Origin: a virus
DNA: 64,000 nucleotides
IMG/VR virus record: IMGVR_UViG_3300026257_000002
Coordinates: 62,001 to 126,000 of that record
Reading direction: 5' to 3' (one strand)
In this document: in pieces, positions 18,601-25,685 of the stretch
How positions within the stretch are numbered: the first letter of the stretch is position 1
How the letters are laid out: each line of letters begins with the position of its first letter
Notes under the pieces: generated by a model
What the model was told of the DNA's origin: nothing
The model's input: the letters and a program-made list of their open reading frames with translations, nothing else
Databases searched by the model: none
Position numbers and translations under genes: made by a program

Positions 18601-19674
18601 ATCTACAGCATTTGGATCACCAATACGAATATGAGACCCGATATCAAATCCATCATCAGAACCAGTACCAGTTCCTCCATTTGCCCAATAAACACAATTT
18701 TTTTCTGAAGTATTAGGATCATTTGAAATTGCTGAAGACCAAATATCTTGAGCAGTTTCAACAGTCGTTACTGTCTGAATAGCATAATTAGTATCATAAG
18801 TAAATATTGCTCTCTCGTCTTTCTGCCCAATTTCAAATAGTGATCCACTTCCCTGATATGGTGCTCGGGTAAATGAATCTGGATTGGTTGAATTATAGAT
18901 ATTTAAACCAACACCAGTCAGTTTAGATGTCTTTACAACATAGATTTGTGGAGTTGGTTCATCTAACTGGGAACTTTCTTGCCCAGAAATATGAATGTTA
19001 CCAGAACCAGCCCATGCTTTAATTCTAAAATTACTGCTATTATATCCTTCTAATGAGAATAACCCGTAGGGTCTACCATCTCCTGATACGATATCACCAT
19101 TATCAAATTCTCCTCCATCAACAATATCAGTTACTTGTCCATAAGCTATAGAAGAACCTACAGCAGCAGGGACTAGTCCATAGTCAACGCTACTACCATA
19201 GGTCTTTGAGTATTCTGTAAATTTATGCGTTACGCTGCTCTCAGCGCCGCCGGAAACCCTCAAAGGACCAGATGATCCTATCCATGGGGCAACCATCCTC
19301 TCGCGCCCATCAGCGATCTCGAAGAGAGTTCCTGAACCGGTCCAGGCTTGTTTTCTAACTACTATTGCTTTTTGTTGTAACTTAATCGGTTCTGGTTTCG
19401 ATACAAATACTACTGTAGCTGCAGAGTCTGTAGTATTGGAAACCTTAAATGTGCCGAACGGATAAGTTGTTTCAGTAAAAATAATTCCTTGATAATCTTC
19501 TTCAGTAAAGAAGTTAACTAATGTATCACCAGTAACAATATAATCACCAGAAACTACTAAATCATATTCCGTCTCACCATTATCAACTGTGGATATAGGA
19601 GAATCACCAATAGATCCTAAATCCGTAGTTACATAAAAGTTAACGTGTGATGTATCGTAGTTAAATGTATTCAT
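12652..19674 (-). CDS. Giant repeat-array virion protein (GSGSLF repeats)
   Basis: A 2340-residue protein built almost entirely from internal repeats. One class, about 15 copies, is GSGSLF..G.A.E.. (for example PFIGSGSLFHIGDRIEKAVY). It is dispersed in the N-terminal two thirds and becomes a regular array over the last 600 residues, alternating with ESTVLFKPSG units. A second class, about four copies, contains SHIRIGD...LEFSLNL..V..I.ISAIRGNGSNGG. No enzyme motif, signal peptide or membrane segment is seen. The composition and late operon context suggest an elongated beta-solenoid or fibre shaft. Some repeats are near-identical at DNA level, indicating recent homogenisation. A terminator at 19696-19714 separates it from the upstream gene, and no clear late promoter was found for it. 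Confidence 0.75.
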   Translation of the reverse strand: MNTFNYDTSHVNFYVTTDLGSIGDSPISTVDNGETEYDLVVSGDYIVTGDTLVNFFTEEDYQGIIFTETTYPFGTFKVSNTTDSAATVVFVSKPEPIKLQQKAIVVRKQAWTGSGTLFEIADGRERMVAPWIGSSGPLRVSGGAESSVTHKFTEYSKTYGSSVDYGLVPAAVGSSIAYGQVTDIVDGGEFDNGDIVSGDGRPYGLFSLEGYNSSNFRIKAWAGSGNIHISGQESSQLDEPTPQIYVVKTSKLTGVGLNIYNSTNPDSFTRAPYQGSGSLFEIGQKDERAIFTYDTNYAIQTVTTVETAQDIWSSAISNDPNTSEKNCVYWANGGTGTGSDDGFDIGSHIRIGDPNAVDYPLTGRELEFSLNLVGVEKITISAIRGNGSNGGSSYGGSTPANEHLYFMFGADLNGPGYQGSNGTIIVPDPAWGVDSDFDSLNTVDVDVPISERVPNSYVRIFQAYYTQDSTHAYDNYGIKSIELHHTVGSDYYQSLQTDDYQTINQSAGTTENYGQIISPPSGGELSYGSFYPSFTKFGAIKVNGSATVRQTDNYTASYVSSYAFEDVGPDVDITSDYYYVSGIWIRTGGIGTNSWNGFNIGPHYEIDGNDGINQMSWYLDLTDVTHITVSGIRGNDSNGGNEGSISPDSLEYYFTKTGLTTVNDVLFPAEQNEDSIPANWSGLEVATDGVSERTVTVPSEFRVSGVHFSVRLYFSDDEYGIKQVALRNADTNSGFVTVLPDELVSNYSATLSGVSIENSGAGTGVGAFDSGAGTKHFRFGTTSGGEYYRELCWTVNASELDEFIFDLITGNGSNGGNSPEGTDDLLFYWNDANTYRPIEVITDTDEFDEWKKVFSTIPPEARNAGQEFKLSQYGLSTFDNIGLRSILFVPTLDTANFNVVTPNLKTDTVFLRGDASVQFVEPTPQVYVVNGSGVLTLSGTMSEQHIVGNYSTTGSLFTSGQNDERAIFDYNDSSIGVVQDPIDNGSLSSSGSTSDYGQVTQLSAGEINYGQVRIPYTTYPFGRLFEVTGGDRAHANPRAYLGATAEIRIAGGYSNLQFTSQAGESTVLFNTSGGDTDSFSRPFIGSGSLFHIGDRIEKAVYAYNSSSITTYGEFDNGLIADSVTEYATATTVSAADINNDPSNTLTNCAYWVDSGTGTGSDGGFDIGSHIRIGDINAENYNSLSLREVSLSLNLEGVKRIRISAIRGNGSNGGDSPDSGEDLYIQFDTYLPSILVAQNDTEFDSLNTVDINIPEVARTANFPVRIYQPTASQGQIYAWDNFGIRSIELQTDPDYGSVGENYDPNINYGSILVDLNPLGKLFEIGGSASEEFFPTFNWNRLSPAIRIFNEQQDPADFRFRPHWRTDTTTTNPPKLRNGLGGEFNTYAQSRPFIGSGSLFHIGDKLESATYDYNESSVVEFTPGGDYGSITSASSTNIDYGAVTDVVTEGEFDNGQLVIIETTQPYVGLFSFQGAAETFFIRGPYSSKEGCIRIFNEQQDPADFTFRPHWRSRPYEQGKLTGSGAESFSKGLYTGSGSLFHIGDRIEKAVFSYNTSSVIGGYESEDNGSISDPVTSSADNGSISSDYLPPNTDHGFVFTVPGDRNPFGLFRISGAAELPASIVNYVGTGNLFSASGHVESLVWQTPEETFLLRMRGGAVEKHIENYVGSGLIKYPEDTPLAPNSHIRFRPWWRSYGEIKLSGLGGVDDILSNYLSGGGTLKLKTPNEGFEWTQYRPSPRYVNSVYGKIGGSATVAGISVNKKVNVYGYYGDDRDPGTSGSLFTFNSATEVAGYNPLTDTVLYTASGTAASKWNPAWTSRPDGSPRLSGTPELQLRFNIFTNPEVECFKYDGTPDLKITLNYHGSGTLFTTNGSSEVRGFNPLTDTVLFKASGSPIILFSLLHIGSGSLFGFGSAAEARTILAPESTVLFIPSGSGSENFARIYEGSGLNTVSGTVEETLTNAYQGEGSLFNAGSAAEITAISEAESTVLFKASGGEANAFVRSAPAEGNVTISDNLDEAFARPYSSEGSLFGFNGAAEAVTVDEESTGLFNFIGDANIVRDRSFVGSGSLFGIDGASEASVISPDLETGLFEITGSAVGIRTRSFTPDGGETFVYGDGGVVSTRTYSGKGSLFGIAGATESTTTNLPQNTLLYNVEGRGVVTRARGFAGSESIFVSGNAIPVAAISFVGSGTLSTFNGAAESRTIASESTVLFKPSGSAAESFTEGNYDAAGSATISGEASDIKNTRSETVFAYVSTSGKAIARRTYGYLGTGTFSTFNGAAEARAIDIETPVSINLFTVVGNNPGSVTRITQPGTAKFVLTGTSVNVLKLFSPIRIFSTII
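15031..15079. repeat. Direct repeat, copy 1 (49 bp, coding)
   Basis: Identical to 16375-16423. It encodes part of the SGSLFHIGDRIEKAV unit of the 2340-aa protein. Confidence 0.9.
16153..16212. repeat. Direct repeat, copy 1 (60 bp, coding)
   Basis: Matches 18616-18675 with one mismatch. It encodes the GTGTGSDGGFDIGSHIRIGD segment of the second repeat class. Confidence 0.9.
16375..16423. repeat. Direct repeat, copy 2 (49 bp, coding)
   Basis: Identical to 15031-15079. A further diverged copy lies near 15465-15505. Confidence 0.9.
18616..18675. repeat. Direct repeat, copy 2 (60 bp, coding)
   Basis: Matches 16153-16212 with one mismatch, about 2.46 kb away in the same gene. Confidence 0.9.
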
Positions 19675-19695
19675 TAATGTTTTTTATCATTAAAA

Positions 19696-19714
19696 GGGGG
19701 GACATAATCCCCCC
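19696..19714 (-). terminator. Intrinsic terminator between structural genes
   Basis: Six G and six C flank a 7-nt loop; on the minus strand the hairpin is followed by TTTT. It lies 35 bp downstream of the 393-aa gene stop and about 22 bp ahead of the 2340-aa gene. The short T tract suggests partial termination. Confidence 0.7.
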
Positions 19715-19749
19715 ACAAAAACAAATAATAAAAAATTGTATACTATATA

Positions 19750-20931
19750 TCAGTCAAGGCTGACGTTCAATGTAATCTTGATTTGGTCACCGTTGTTCTG
19801 AATGGGGTATGGACCATTTGTAAATCTTTCAGCAAACATGATGCTGCTGTAAAGAGTAAGGTCGCCAGTTCCTTTCAGAGCAGGAGTTGTAGTAAATGTA
19901 TTGGCATCAGCTACAGAGAATACTGTATATGTAGCATCAACTGTACCACTGTTTGTTGAACCTTGTGCAATGTAAATAACATCACCCACAACCAAACCGT
20001 GAGAAGTAGCAGTTACTTCACTATACTCAAGAGTGATTGATGAGTCGGTAGCAACCTGAATGTTATCGATCAGAGCATTGTTCAAATAGATGATTCTATT
20101 AAGAAGATCGATACCGATGATAGTGGTATTTGAATCAACGCCGTTGTTACCAGTAACATCCATTCCAATTGTGATGTCATCCATGATGGAAGCAACGTTT
20201 GGAAGAGTGATGAAGGAATTACCAACAACACCATTACAAGGATCTGTGTTATCACCCTTAGTAAGAACTGATCCTGCAGATGCATCGGCAGCATCAACTA
20301 CACCCTGAATTGTCAGAGGCATGTTGTTAGCACGAGCCAAGTAGTAACCATAAACATTACCAGCAGCAGCTTGGAATGTGAATGTTTGCTCTGGATATGT
20401 AGCAGTTGTAACTCCACCAGAGAAGTTGATTGTTCCAGAAACAGCACCAGAGTTAGCTACAGTCAGAACGATAGTCGAACCAGAAACTCTAGATACCTTA
20501 CAACCAGCACCGATACCAGTACCAGAAACAAGGTTACCAACACTAATAGTTCCAGTTACTGAAGATACCGTAATTGTGTACTCAGCAGAAGTTCCTGTGC
20601 CGGTTCCAGATGCAACAGGATCTCCAGCAGTAGCAATCGCCCAGCGATTACCGTTTAAAAGGATGCCATAGTTATTATCATATGATTGATCAGCACGGTT
20701 GTTAACTACTTCAGGATAACCTGTTGCAAGCGGTGCTGTGGTTCCATAACCATTAGTATTACCATCAACATAAGGCTCATAGTAAGCAGTCGTAGAAGGA
20801 ACATCACCTTCTGCGGGGTCTGTGTTTGATGTAAAAAGCTTTAGAGTTAGGTTTCTAGGGATCTGATGAGTAGCATTCAGCAAATAGCGAAGCGATTCTA
20901 CCTCACCAATATTAGGTACTAAAAGTGCCAT
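19750..20931 (-). CDS. T4-like cyanophage-type virion structural protein
   Basis: A 393-residue protein beginning MALLVPNIGEVESLRYLLNA, with the N-terminal region LTLKLFTSNTDPAEGD and the C-terminal MFAERFTNGPYPIQNNGDQI. I recognise this pattern from marine T4-like phages, where it is annotated as a structural or tail-fibre-associated protein; the exact role is not known. The middle is a beta-rich Thr/Val/Gly region. It has a GGAGG Shine-Dalgarno 10 nt ahead of the ATG and a late promoter (20972-20979) upstream. An intrinsic terminator follows it. Confidence 0.75.
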   Translation of the reverse strand: MALLVPNIGEVESLRYLLNATHQIPRNLTLKLFTSNTDPAEGDVPSTTAYYEPYVDGNTNGYGTTAPLATGYPEVVNNRADQSYDNNYGILLNGNRWAIATAGDPVASGTGTGTSAEYTITVSSVTGTISVGNLVSGTGIGAGCKVSRVSGSTIVLTVANSGAVSGTINFSGGVTTATYPEQTFTFQAAAGNVYGYYLARANNMPLTIQGVVDAADASAGSVLTKGDNTDPCNGVVGNSFITLPNVASIMDDITIGMDVTGNNGVDSNTTIIGIDLLNRIIYLNNALIDNIQVATDSSITLEYSEVTATSHGLVVGDVIYIAQGSTNSGTVDATYTVFSVADANTFTTTPALKGTGDLTLYSSIMFAERFTNGPYPIQNNGDQIKITLNVSLD

Positions 20932-20971
20932 TTAAAGTGTTCCTCCACGGAAAATTCGTTTTATCTGTTTA

Positions 20972-20979
20972 TATTTATA
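20972..20979 (-). promoter_or_regulatory. T4-type late promoter TATAAATA
   Basis: Perfect TATAAATA on the minus strand, 41 nt ahead of the ATG of the 393-aa virion gene and in the 69-bp gap after the 238-aa gene. Confidence 0.75.
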
Positions 20980-21000
20980 TTTTTAATCAAAGTAAAATTA

Positions 21001-21717
21001 TCATAATTCTACTTTCAGAGCGATAGCAAAATTACTGATTGATACTGTAGTATTTATAACTTCATATTGTATGATGTCACCTGCATTCAAAGTGGTATCC
21101 CAATTGGTTAAATCAACGTCAGTGTTTTTATTGCTAGTTACAAGTTGCGGAGTATTACCTGCACAAATTGACACAACATTAGGATAGTCAGCAAAGCTAG
21201 ATTTTCTTAAATCTACCTCTAACGTCCCATCTGCATCAGCAAGTAAAACCCATGATTTAATAGTACCAGTAACATTAATAGTCAAATAACCTTTGTTACC
21301 TGTAGTCATTGGTCGCGAACCATTGTCCACGACATAATTAATTGTTCTTGTCAGATCAGCAGTATTAGCAAGAGCAATACCGAAAAACGGCACACTAGAA
21401 CTAGCAGGTGGGGTTGCAAATATAATCTGATTTCCAGATACTGTATATCCAACTCCAGGTTGAAGAATAATATTATCCAATGAAATAATCAATTGTTGAT
21501 CGTTCAATGGTTGATACGATTTACCAGAAGTACTCAAGTTAAATACTGTTTGAGCACCATCAAATTGCGAAGCAACATCATCCAGAATTAAATTCTGGTA
21601 TTGAACACCTTTTACTGGTGCTTCGTAATTAAGACCAACACTATAAGGATCAGTAGATTGCTGAGTTACGGTAAAATCAGTAGATCCCTGAGTTACATTA
21701 ATTTGGTAATCAGACAC
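21001..21717 (-). CDS. Fibre-associated structural protein
   Basis: A 238-residue protein starting MSDYQINVTQGSTDFTVTQQ. The central part, QTVFNLSTSGKSYQPLNDQQ followed by LIISLDNIILQPGVGYTVSG and IIFATPPASS, is the known phage fibre module in which FNL, VSLDG.IQ and I.F..PP mark a small beta domain. The C-terminal half is a receptor-type beta domain. It overlaps the upstream 114-aa gene by 1 bp. Probably a fibre subunit or fibre attachment protein of the late operon. Confidence 0.7.
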   Translation of the reverse strand: MSDYQINVTQGSTDFTVTQQSTDPYSVGLNYEAPVKGVQYQNLILDDVASQFDGAQTVFNLSTSGKSYQPLNDQQLIISLDNIILQPGVGYTVSGNQIIFATPPASSSVPFFGIALANTADLTRTINYVVDNGSRPMTTGNKGYLTINVTGTIKSWVLLADADGTLEVDLRKSSFADYPNVVSICAGNTPQLVTSNKNTDVDLTNWDTTLNAGDIIQYEVINTTVSISNFAIALKVEL

Positions 21718-22055
21718 TATATTGTCACTCCTGGTGTTATTGTTGCAATCCCTTCAATAAATCTAGTTTTATTTCCAGTTGCTGATGTTAGGACAATATC
21801 GTAAACATATCTTCTTGCCTTCAAAGTAGTTGTGATAGTATCCGATAAATCAATTCTAATTATACCACTATTTCTATCTACGAAAGTAACTTCAAAATCT
21901 GTTGGCGCTCCGGTTGTATAATAACTAGTTTTCAGTTTAGCAGCAGCAGTAAAACCCAAAAGATTGACTGGTGCGCCATCCGTATTTTTGATAGTAAAGG
22001 TTGCTGAAAAATCAGTCCCCTGTTCTATCACTAAGTTAAGTGTAATTGCGGACAT
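21717..22055 (-). CDS. Small beta-rich structural protein (fibre/baseplate accessory)
   Basis: A protein of 112 residues from the ATG at 22055 (MSAITLNLVIEQGTDFSATF). A TTG at 22061 would add two residues and has a better Shine-Dalgarno spacing (7 nt from AAGGAAGG, against 13 nt from the ATG). The EQGTDF.ATFT..N.DG.P.NL.G.T A..K pattern is an Ig-like beta domain found in many phage baseplate and fibre accessory proteins. It starts directly after a terminator that also contains a late promoter, so it should be translated from late RNA. It overlaps the 238-aa gene by 1 bp. Confidence 0.75.
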   Translation of the reverse strand: MSAITLNLVIEQGTDFSATFTIKNTDGAPVNLLGFTAAAKLKTSYYTTGAPTDFEVTFVDRNSGIIRIDLSDTITTTLKARRYVYDIVLTSATGNKTRFIEGIATITPGVTI

Positions 22056-22066
22056 ATACAAAAAAA

Positions 22067-22095
22067 GACCTTCCTTGTTATTTATAAGGAAGGTC
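22067..22095 (-). terminator. Intrinsic terminator with a late promoter in its loop
   Basis: A perfect 10-bp stem, GACCTTCCTT with AAGGAAGGTC, around a 9-nt loop, followed on the minus strand by TTTTTT. It terminates the 65-aa coiled-coil gene. The 3' arm carries AAGGAAGG, a strong Shine-Dalgarno-like sequence for the gene starting at 22061/22055. Confidence 0.9.
22079..22086 (-). promoter_or_regulatory. T4-type late promoter nested in the terminator hairpin
   Basis: TATAAATA on the minus strand lies in the loop and the last base of the 5' arm of the terminator. T4 spacing places the start near 22073, inside the 3' arm, so late RNA cannot form the hairpin and begins with GAAGGTC. Confidence 0.7.
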
Positions 22096-22105
22096 AGTAT
22101 TTATA

Positions 22106-22303
22106 TTATTCTACTTCTGGAGTTACTACTTCTGGTTCTGTAGTTTCCTCCGGTGGTTCCATCAAATCAATTGCTTCAAGAGCACCTTTTAGTTTTAACG
22201 CAAGTTCTTTCTTTGCTTCGACTTGTGCTTGGAGATTCTTGATCTCTTCAATAGTGCTATTAAATTGTTGTGTGAAATTTTCACGAAGTGTTGCTGCTTC
22301 CAT
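22106..22303 (-). CDS. Small coiled-coil protein, conserved cyanophage type
   Basis: A 65-residue protein with a heptad-like helix (IEEIKNLQAQVEAKKELALK, then LKGALEAIDL) and an acidic Pro/Glu tail. Short coiled-coil proteins with a KKEL.LKL.GALEALD core recur in marine T4-like phages by my recollection; function unknown. It has its own consensus sigma70 promoter (22327-22355), a GAGGAA Shine-Dalgarno 6 nt before the ATG, and an intrinsic terminator 11 bp after the stop. It is therefore a self-contained unit likely expressed early, although it sits between virion genes. Confidence 0.8.
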   Translation of the reverse strand: MEAATLRENFTQQFNSTIEEIKNLQAQVEAKKELALKLKGALEAIDLMEPPEETTEPEVVTPEVE

Positions 22304-22326
22304 GCGGTTCCTCAGTTTCAGTTGTT

Positions 22327-22355
22327 ATTATACTACGAGTTATTTAGTGTGTCAA
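22327..22355 (-). promoter_or_regulatory. Consensus sigma70 promoter
   Basis: TTGACA (22350-22355), 17-nt spacer, TATAAT (22327-22332) on the minus strand: perfect in both hexamers and spacing. The -35 overlaps the stop codon of the 1110-aa adhesin. The predicted start is about 17 nt ahead of the 65-aa ORF. Confidence 0.88.
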
Positions 22356-25300
22356 GAAGACTTAAATACGCACTCTCTGACAGATCCACCATTATTGTCT
22401 CCAGTAAATCTAACGCGCCAATAACGCGCCACAATACTAACACCAATACCCATTGTTACATCTTTATTTGAAGTATTATCACTACTCATTGCTTCTTGCC
22501 ATGTCGTACCATCATGAGAATGTTCTAGATACATTGGAGTAACATTATTATTTCCAGAGCCAGGGAAACAATTGCTGTTGGTGGTGCCATCACCGTCAGG
22601 TCTGTATAAAATAACTTGTTTTATAGATACATTCTCGCCAAAATCTTTTCCGATAGTAGCATTATTAGAAGGATCTAATCTTGCTGAAACTGTATAATCG
22701 CCAGTCGTAGTTCCATCAAAAGCAGCAGATAATCCACCATCCTGTGTCATATTGCCAATAGCAGTTCCTTTAGTTCTAAGTTGTTCATCTGTAAGACCTG
22801 CTGGCGCGTCTACGCTAGTAGAGGGGAAACTACTTCCAGAATACCAAACAATTCTAACAGCACCTGATTGTCCAATATTACTACTTGCAGGATCTCCAGC
22901 ACCATGACCAGATCCACCACCACCATACTTTCCGTATTGAGTGCCACCATTTCTACCAAAAATATTATCAGTTCCACCAGAACCAGGGTCTCCAATTCCT
23001 CCACTAGTACCTTCTCCAAAAACACCTACACCATTGACGTTAGCCCACCCTGCTCCACCACCAGCACCACCGCCTGCACCAGCAGTTGCTCCATTTGTAT
23101 AGACACCTCCTGCTTCCCAACGTCCACCATGACCACCATCTCCAGAATATCCTCCAGCACCTCCACCAAATGCCCAATATGAAGTTGTGCCATCATTATC
23201 TCCGCCATCTCCACCAGATCCACCACCATCACCAATATTTGAAGTACTATTTCCTCCAACACCAGCAGTACTACCACTGGCACCTGCACCACCCATTGCC
23301 ATACAATAGGTAGTGCCACCTAAAGCAAATTGAGAAGTTCCTCCAGCACCAGCGGAGGACGAAACACTTGTTTGATATCCTTCGGGATAGGAAAAGCCAG
23401 TCACTGTTGAAGCACCAGTTCCCCTAGCACCAACAGTTACAGTATAAGTTGTGCCAGGTGTTACTGAAATATTATTTTTATATGATAGTGACCCACCACC
23501 ACCTCCAGTAGTTCCTGTAACACTATTTGGATAGTGAGCACACCCGCCACCACCTCCAACAGCAACTACATTAACTGAAGTTACACCAGATGGAGGAACA
23601 AAATTATATGTTCCTGGTTCAGTAAACATCATTTCAAAAACATCGCTGCCGCCACCGCCGCCACTGCCGCCGAATGGGTGATCTGAAGATGCTGTTGCAC
23701 CAGACACTGCTACGAGAGTTGTAGGACTTACTGCAGCATCAGTTACAGAAGTCTCGGACTGGCAGCAAAGGAGTACTGTATTTGTTACATTTTCAAGCGG
23801 TTCTGTGGGCACCGTGAAGCTAGAAGTGTGGAGTGCGGTTCCTTTGATTACACGGAAGTTAGAAATAAGTCCTTTGAATTCGTAATTAGCATGGGTGGCA
23901 TTTGGAATCCTATCTCCGATAATCCAATCATCATCTTCTTCGGCATCCCAACTGGTGGTATAGGTGTCTTCCAAATTTCCGTTAAAGAATGTATACGTGG
24001 TTCCACTTGATCTTGTTACCATTATATGATGCCATGTATCATACCGATCGGAACCGATCGCACCGGTTTGACCCCTTTCAGTGTGATCTTTGGTGATTCT
24101 AATAGTATCATCAGTGGAGTTCCAATACATTTCCATACTGTCAAAGACATCTCCTTGACCTACAGTGAACATAGTATAATAGTTTTCACCAGAATCCTCC
24201 ATTTTATAAAAGTATTCTATTGTAAAGTCTCCAGTACCAAGGTTTAAATCTGAGTGAGTTGGAATTTTTACAGCTCCACCGTTTCCATCAAACTCTACAC
24301 TTCCACCGTAGTCAATGGCTGGAGCTACTGCACCGAAAGTCCATGTTGGAGTGAAGTTAGAGGTTTCTACCGTTCCACCTTGCTCTACTAATACATGCTT
24401 CATATATCCATGAAGATTATAATCTGATAAATCACCACCTCCACCAAATTCAGTTCTTTTACCTGTGTATATTGAAGGTGAGGTAGTAGTAGAATCCACT
24501 AAAGATCCATTTACGAATAGTCTATGAGTTGTTCCATCCCAATTAAGCATAACATGATACCAAACTTGTTTATTTAAAGTACCACTAGTAAGTTCTACAG
24601 TACCACCATTAACTCTCATAACTAGAAGGTCTTCTTGGAATCCAAATAACAATCTACCACTTGCACCACTCTCATATTGATCTACAAGTATTCCCATATC
24701 AGAAGACGTATTACCTGCCTGCCCAGAGTCATTTTCATAAAATGCCCAACATTGGAACTGCCATGAACTCAACGAATCATCTAAGAAAGTATTAGTTCCT
24801 GCATGGAAATATTGTTCAGTATCAGAACCCTCAAAATTAAATGAATCATCAGCTAGAGCACCAAAATTCGATGAAAATGGATTATTCCAACTTGCTACTG
24901 CTCCTGAAGCTGTGATACCACCAGGAGTAACAACATTTGCAAGAGGACTAATATTTGACCTACAAAGCAGAACTTTTGCATTTGGTATTTCTGTAAGTAG
25001 TGCTAATGGTGGTGCAAAGTTTGATGTATAAACAGCAGTTCCTTTGACCATGCGGAAGTCGCAAATCTGCCCATGAAATTGATAGTTAGCATCAACATTT
25101 TCTCCAAGAATATAATCCTCATTTGAATAATCATTTGAGTCACTATATGTTGAGGAATATGCCGTACCATCCACATATACTGTTGTTACCGAACTACTTC
25201 TTACTACCGCTACATGAGTCCAAGTATCATCACTCACCGTTACATCAGCAGTTGTCCGATAGTTGCCATCAGTATATAATTCAATTTTATTTTCATGTCC

Positions 25301-25684
25301 AGCTGTGTGGAATCTACCAATTAAAAATCCATCACTTGCAGCTGATGATGAACGAGTATCCACTATGGTGTCTAAAGTGCCATCGGAAGACTCGAAATAA
25401 ACCCAACACTCTAATGTAAAATCACCTGTATCAAAGGCAATATCGCTATTACTGTTAGTGTTATTTATGTGATCATTAACGCCATCAAAACTGGAAGAAC
25501 CCCCAAATGGAAGTTCATAACCAGCTGTGAAACTAGAACCAACTTTAGTAATAGGATATAAAGTTGGACCTCTATCATTAAAATCCTCTCCTGTAGCATA
25601 GAATACTGCTGAAGCTGGAAGTCCTTCAGCAGTAGTGACACTACCCTCGCCTGCACCATAACCAAAAAACATGATTTGCATCAT
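22352..25684 (-). CDS. LamG-repeat and glycine-rich virion adhesin
   Basis: An 1110-residue protein with three concanavalin-A/LamG-like domains (about residues 28-235, 270-445 and 460-640). Each has GDFTLE/GDFTIE-type strands, DTWTHVAVVRS or TWHHIMVTRS, a G-type sugar-site loop, and a closing DFRMVKGTAVYTSNF or NFRVIKGTALHTSSF. A glycine-rich domain at about 690-940 begins EPGTYNFVPPSGVTSVNVVA and ends AVRIVWYSG. The last 150 residues look discoidin-like (RLDPSNNATIGKDFGENVSI, then ARYWRVRF). LamG and discoidin domains bind glycans, so this is a likely host-surface adhesin. It begins 2 bp after the stop of the fibre at 25686. Confidence 0.82.
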   Translation of the reverse strand: MMQIMFFGYGAGEGSVTTAEGLPASAVFYATGEDFNDRGPTLYPITKVGSSFTAGYELPFGGSSSFDGVNDHINNTNSNSDIAFDTGDFTLECWVYFESSDGTLDTIVDTRSSSAASDGFLIGRFHTAGHENKIELYTDGNYRTTADVTVSDDTWTHVAVVRSSSVTTVYVDGTAYSSTYSDSNDYSNEDYILGENVDANYQFHGQICDFRMVKGTAVYTSNFAPPLALLTEIPNAKVLLCRSNISPLANVVTPGGITASGAVASWNNPFSSNFGALADDSFNFEGSDTEQYFHAGTNTFLDDSLSSWQFQCWAFYENDSGQAGNTSSDMGILVDQYESGASGRLLFGFQEDLLVMRVNGGTVELTSGTLNKQVWYHVMLNWDGTTHRLFVNGSLVDSTTTSPSIYTGKRTEFGGGGDLSDYNLHGYMKHVLVEQGGTVETSNFTPTWTFGAVAPAIDYGGSVEFDGNGGAVKIPTHSDLNLGTGDFTIEYFYKMEDSGENYYTMFTVGQGDVFDSMEMYWNSTDDTIRITKDHTERGQTGAIGSDRYDTWHHIMVTRSSGTTYTFFNGNLEDTYTTSWDAEEDDDWIIGDRIPNATHANYEFKGLISNFRVIKGTALHTSSFTVPTEPLENVTNTVLLCCQSETSVTDAAVSPTTLVAVSGATASSDHPFGGSGGGGGSDVFEMMFTEPGTYNFVPPSGVTSVNVVAVGGGGGCAHYPNSVTGTTGGGGGSLSYKNNISVTPGTTYTVTVGARGTGASTVTGFSYPEGYQTSVSSSAGAGGTSQFALGGTTYCMAMGGAGASGSTAGVGGNSTSNIGDGGGSGGDGGDNDGTTSYWAFGGGAGGYSGDGGHGGRWEAGGVYTNGATAGAGGGAGGGAGWANVNGVGVFGEGTSGGIGDPGSGGTDNIFGRNGGTQYGKYGGGGSGHGAGDPASSNIGQSGAVRIVWYSGSSFPSTSVDAPAGLTDEQLRTKGTAIGNMTQDGGLSAAFDGTTTGDYTVSARLDPSNNATIGKDFGENVSIKQVILYRPDGDGTTNSNCFPGSGNNNVTPMYLEHSHDGTTWQEAMSSDNTSNKDVTMGIGVSIVARYWRVRFTGDNNGGSVRECVFKSS

Positions 25685-25685
25685 A

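Noticed and set aside
25463-25470. CATAAATA late-promoter match inside the 1110-aa adhesin
   Set aside because: It lies near the start of a long gene, with no downstream gene start within 3 kb.
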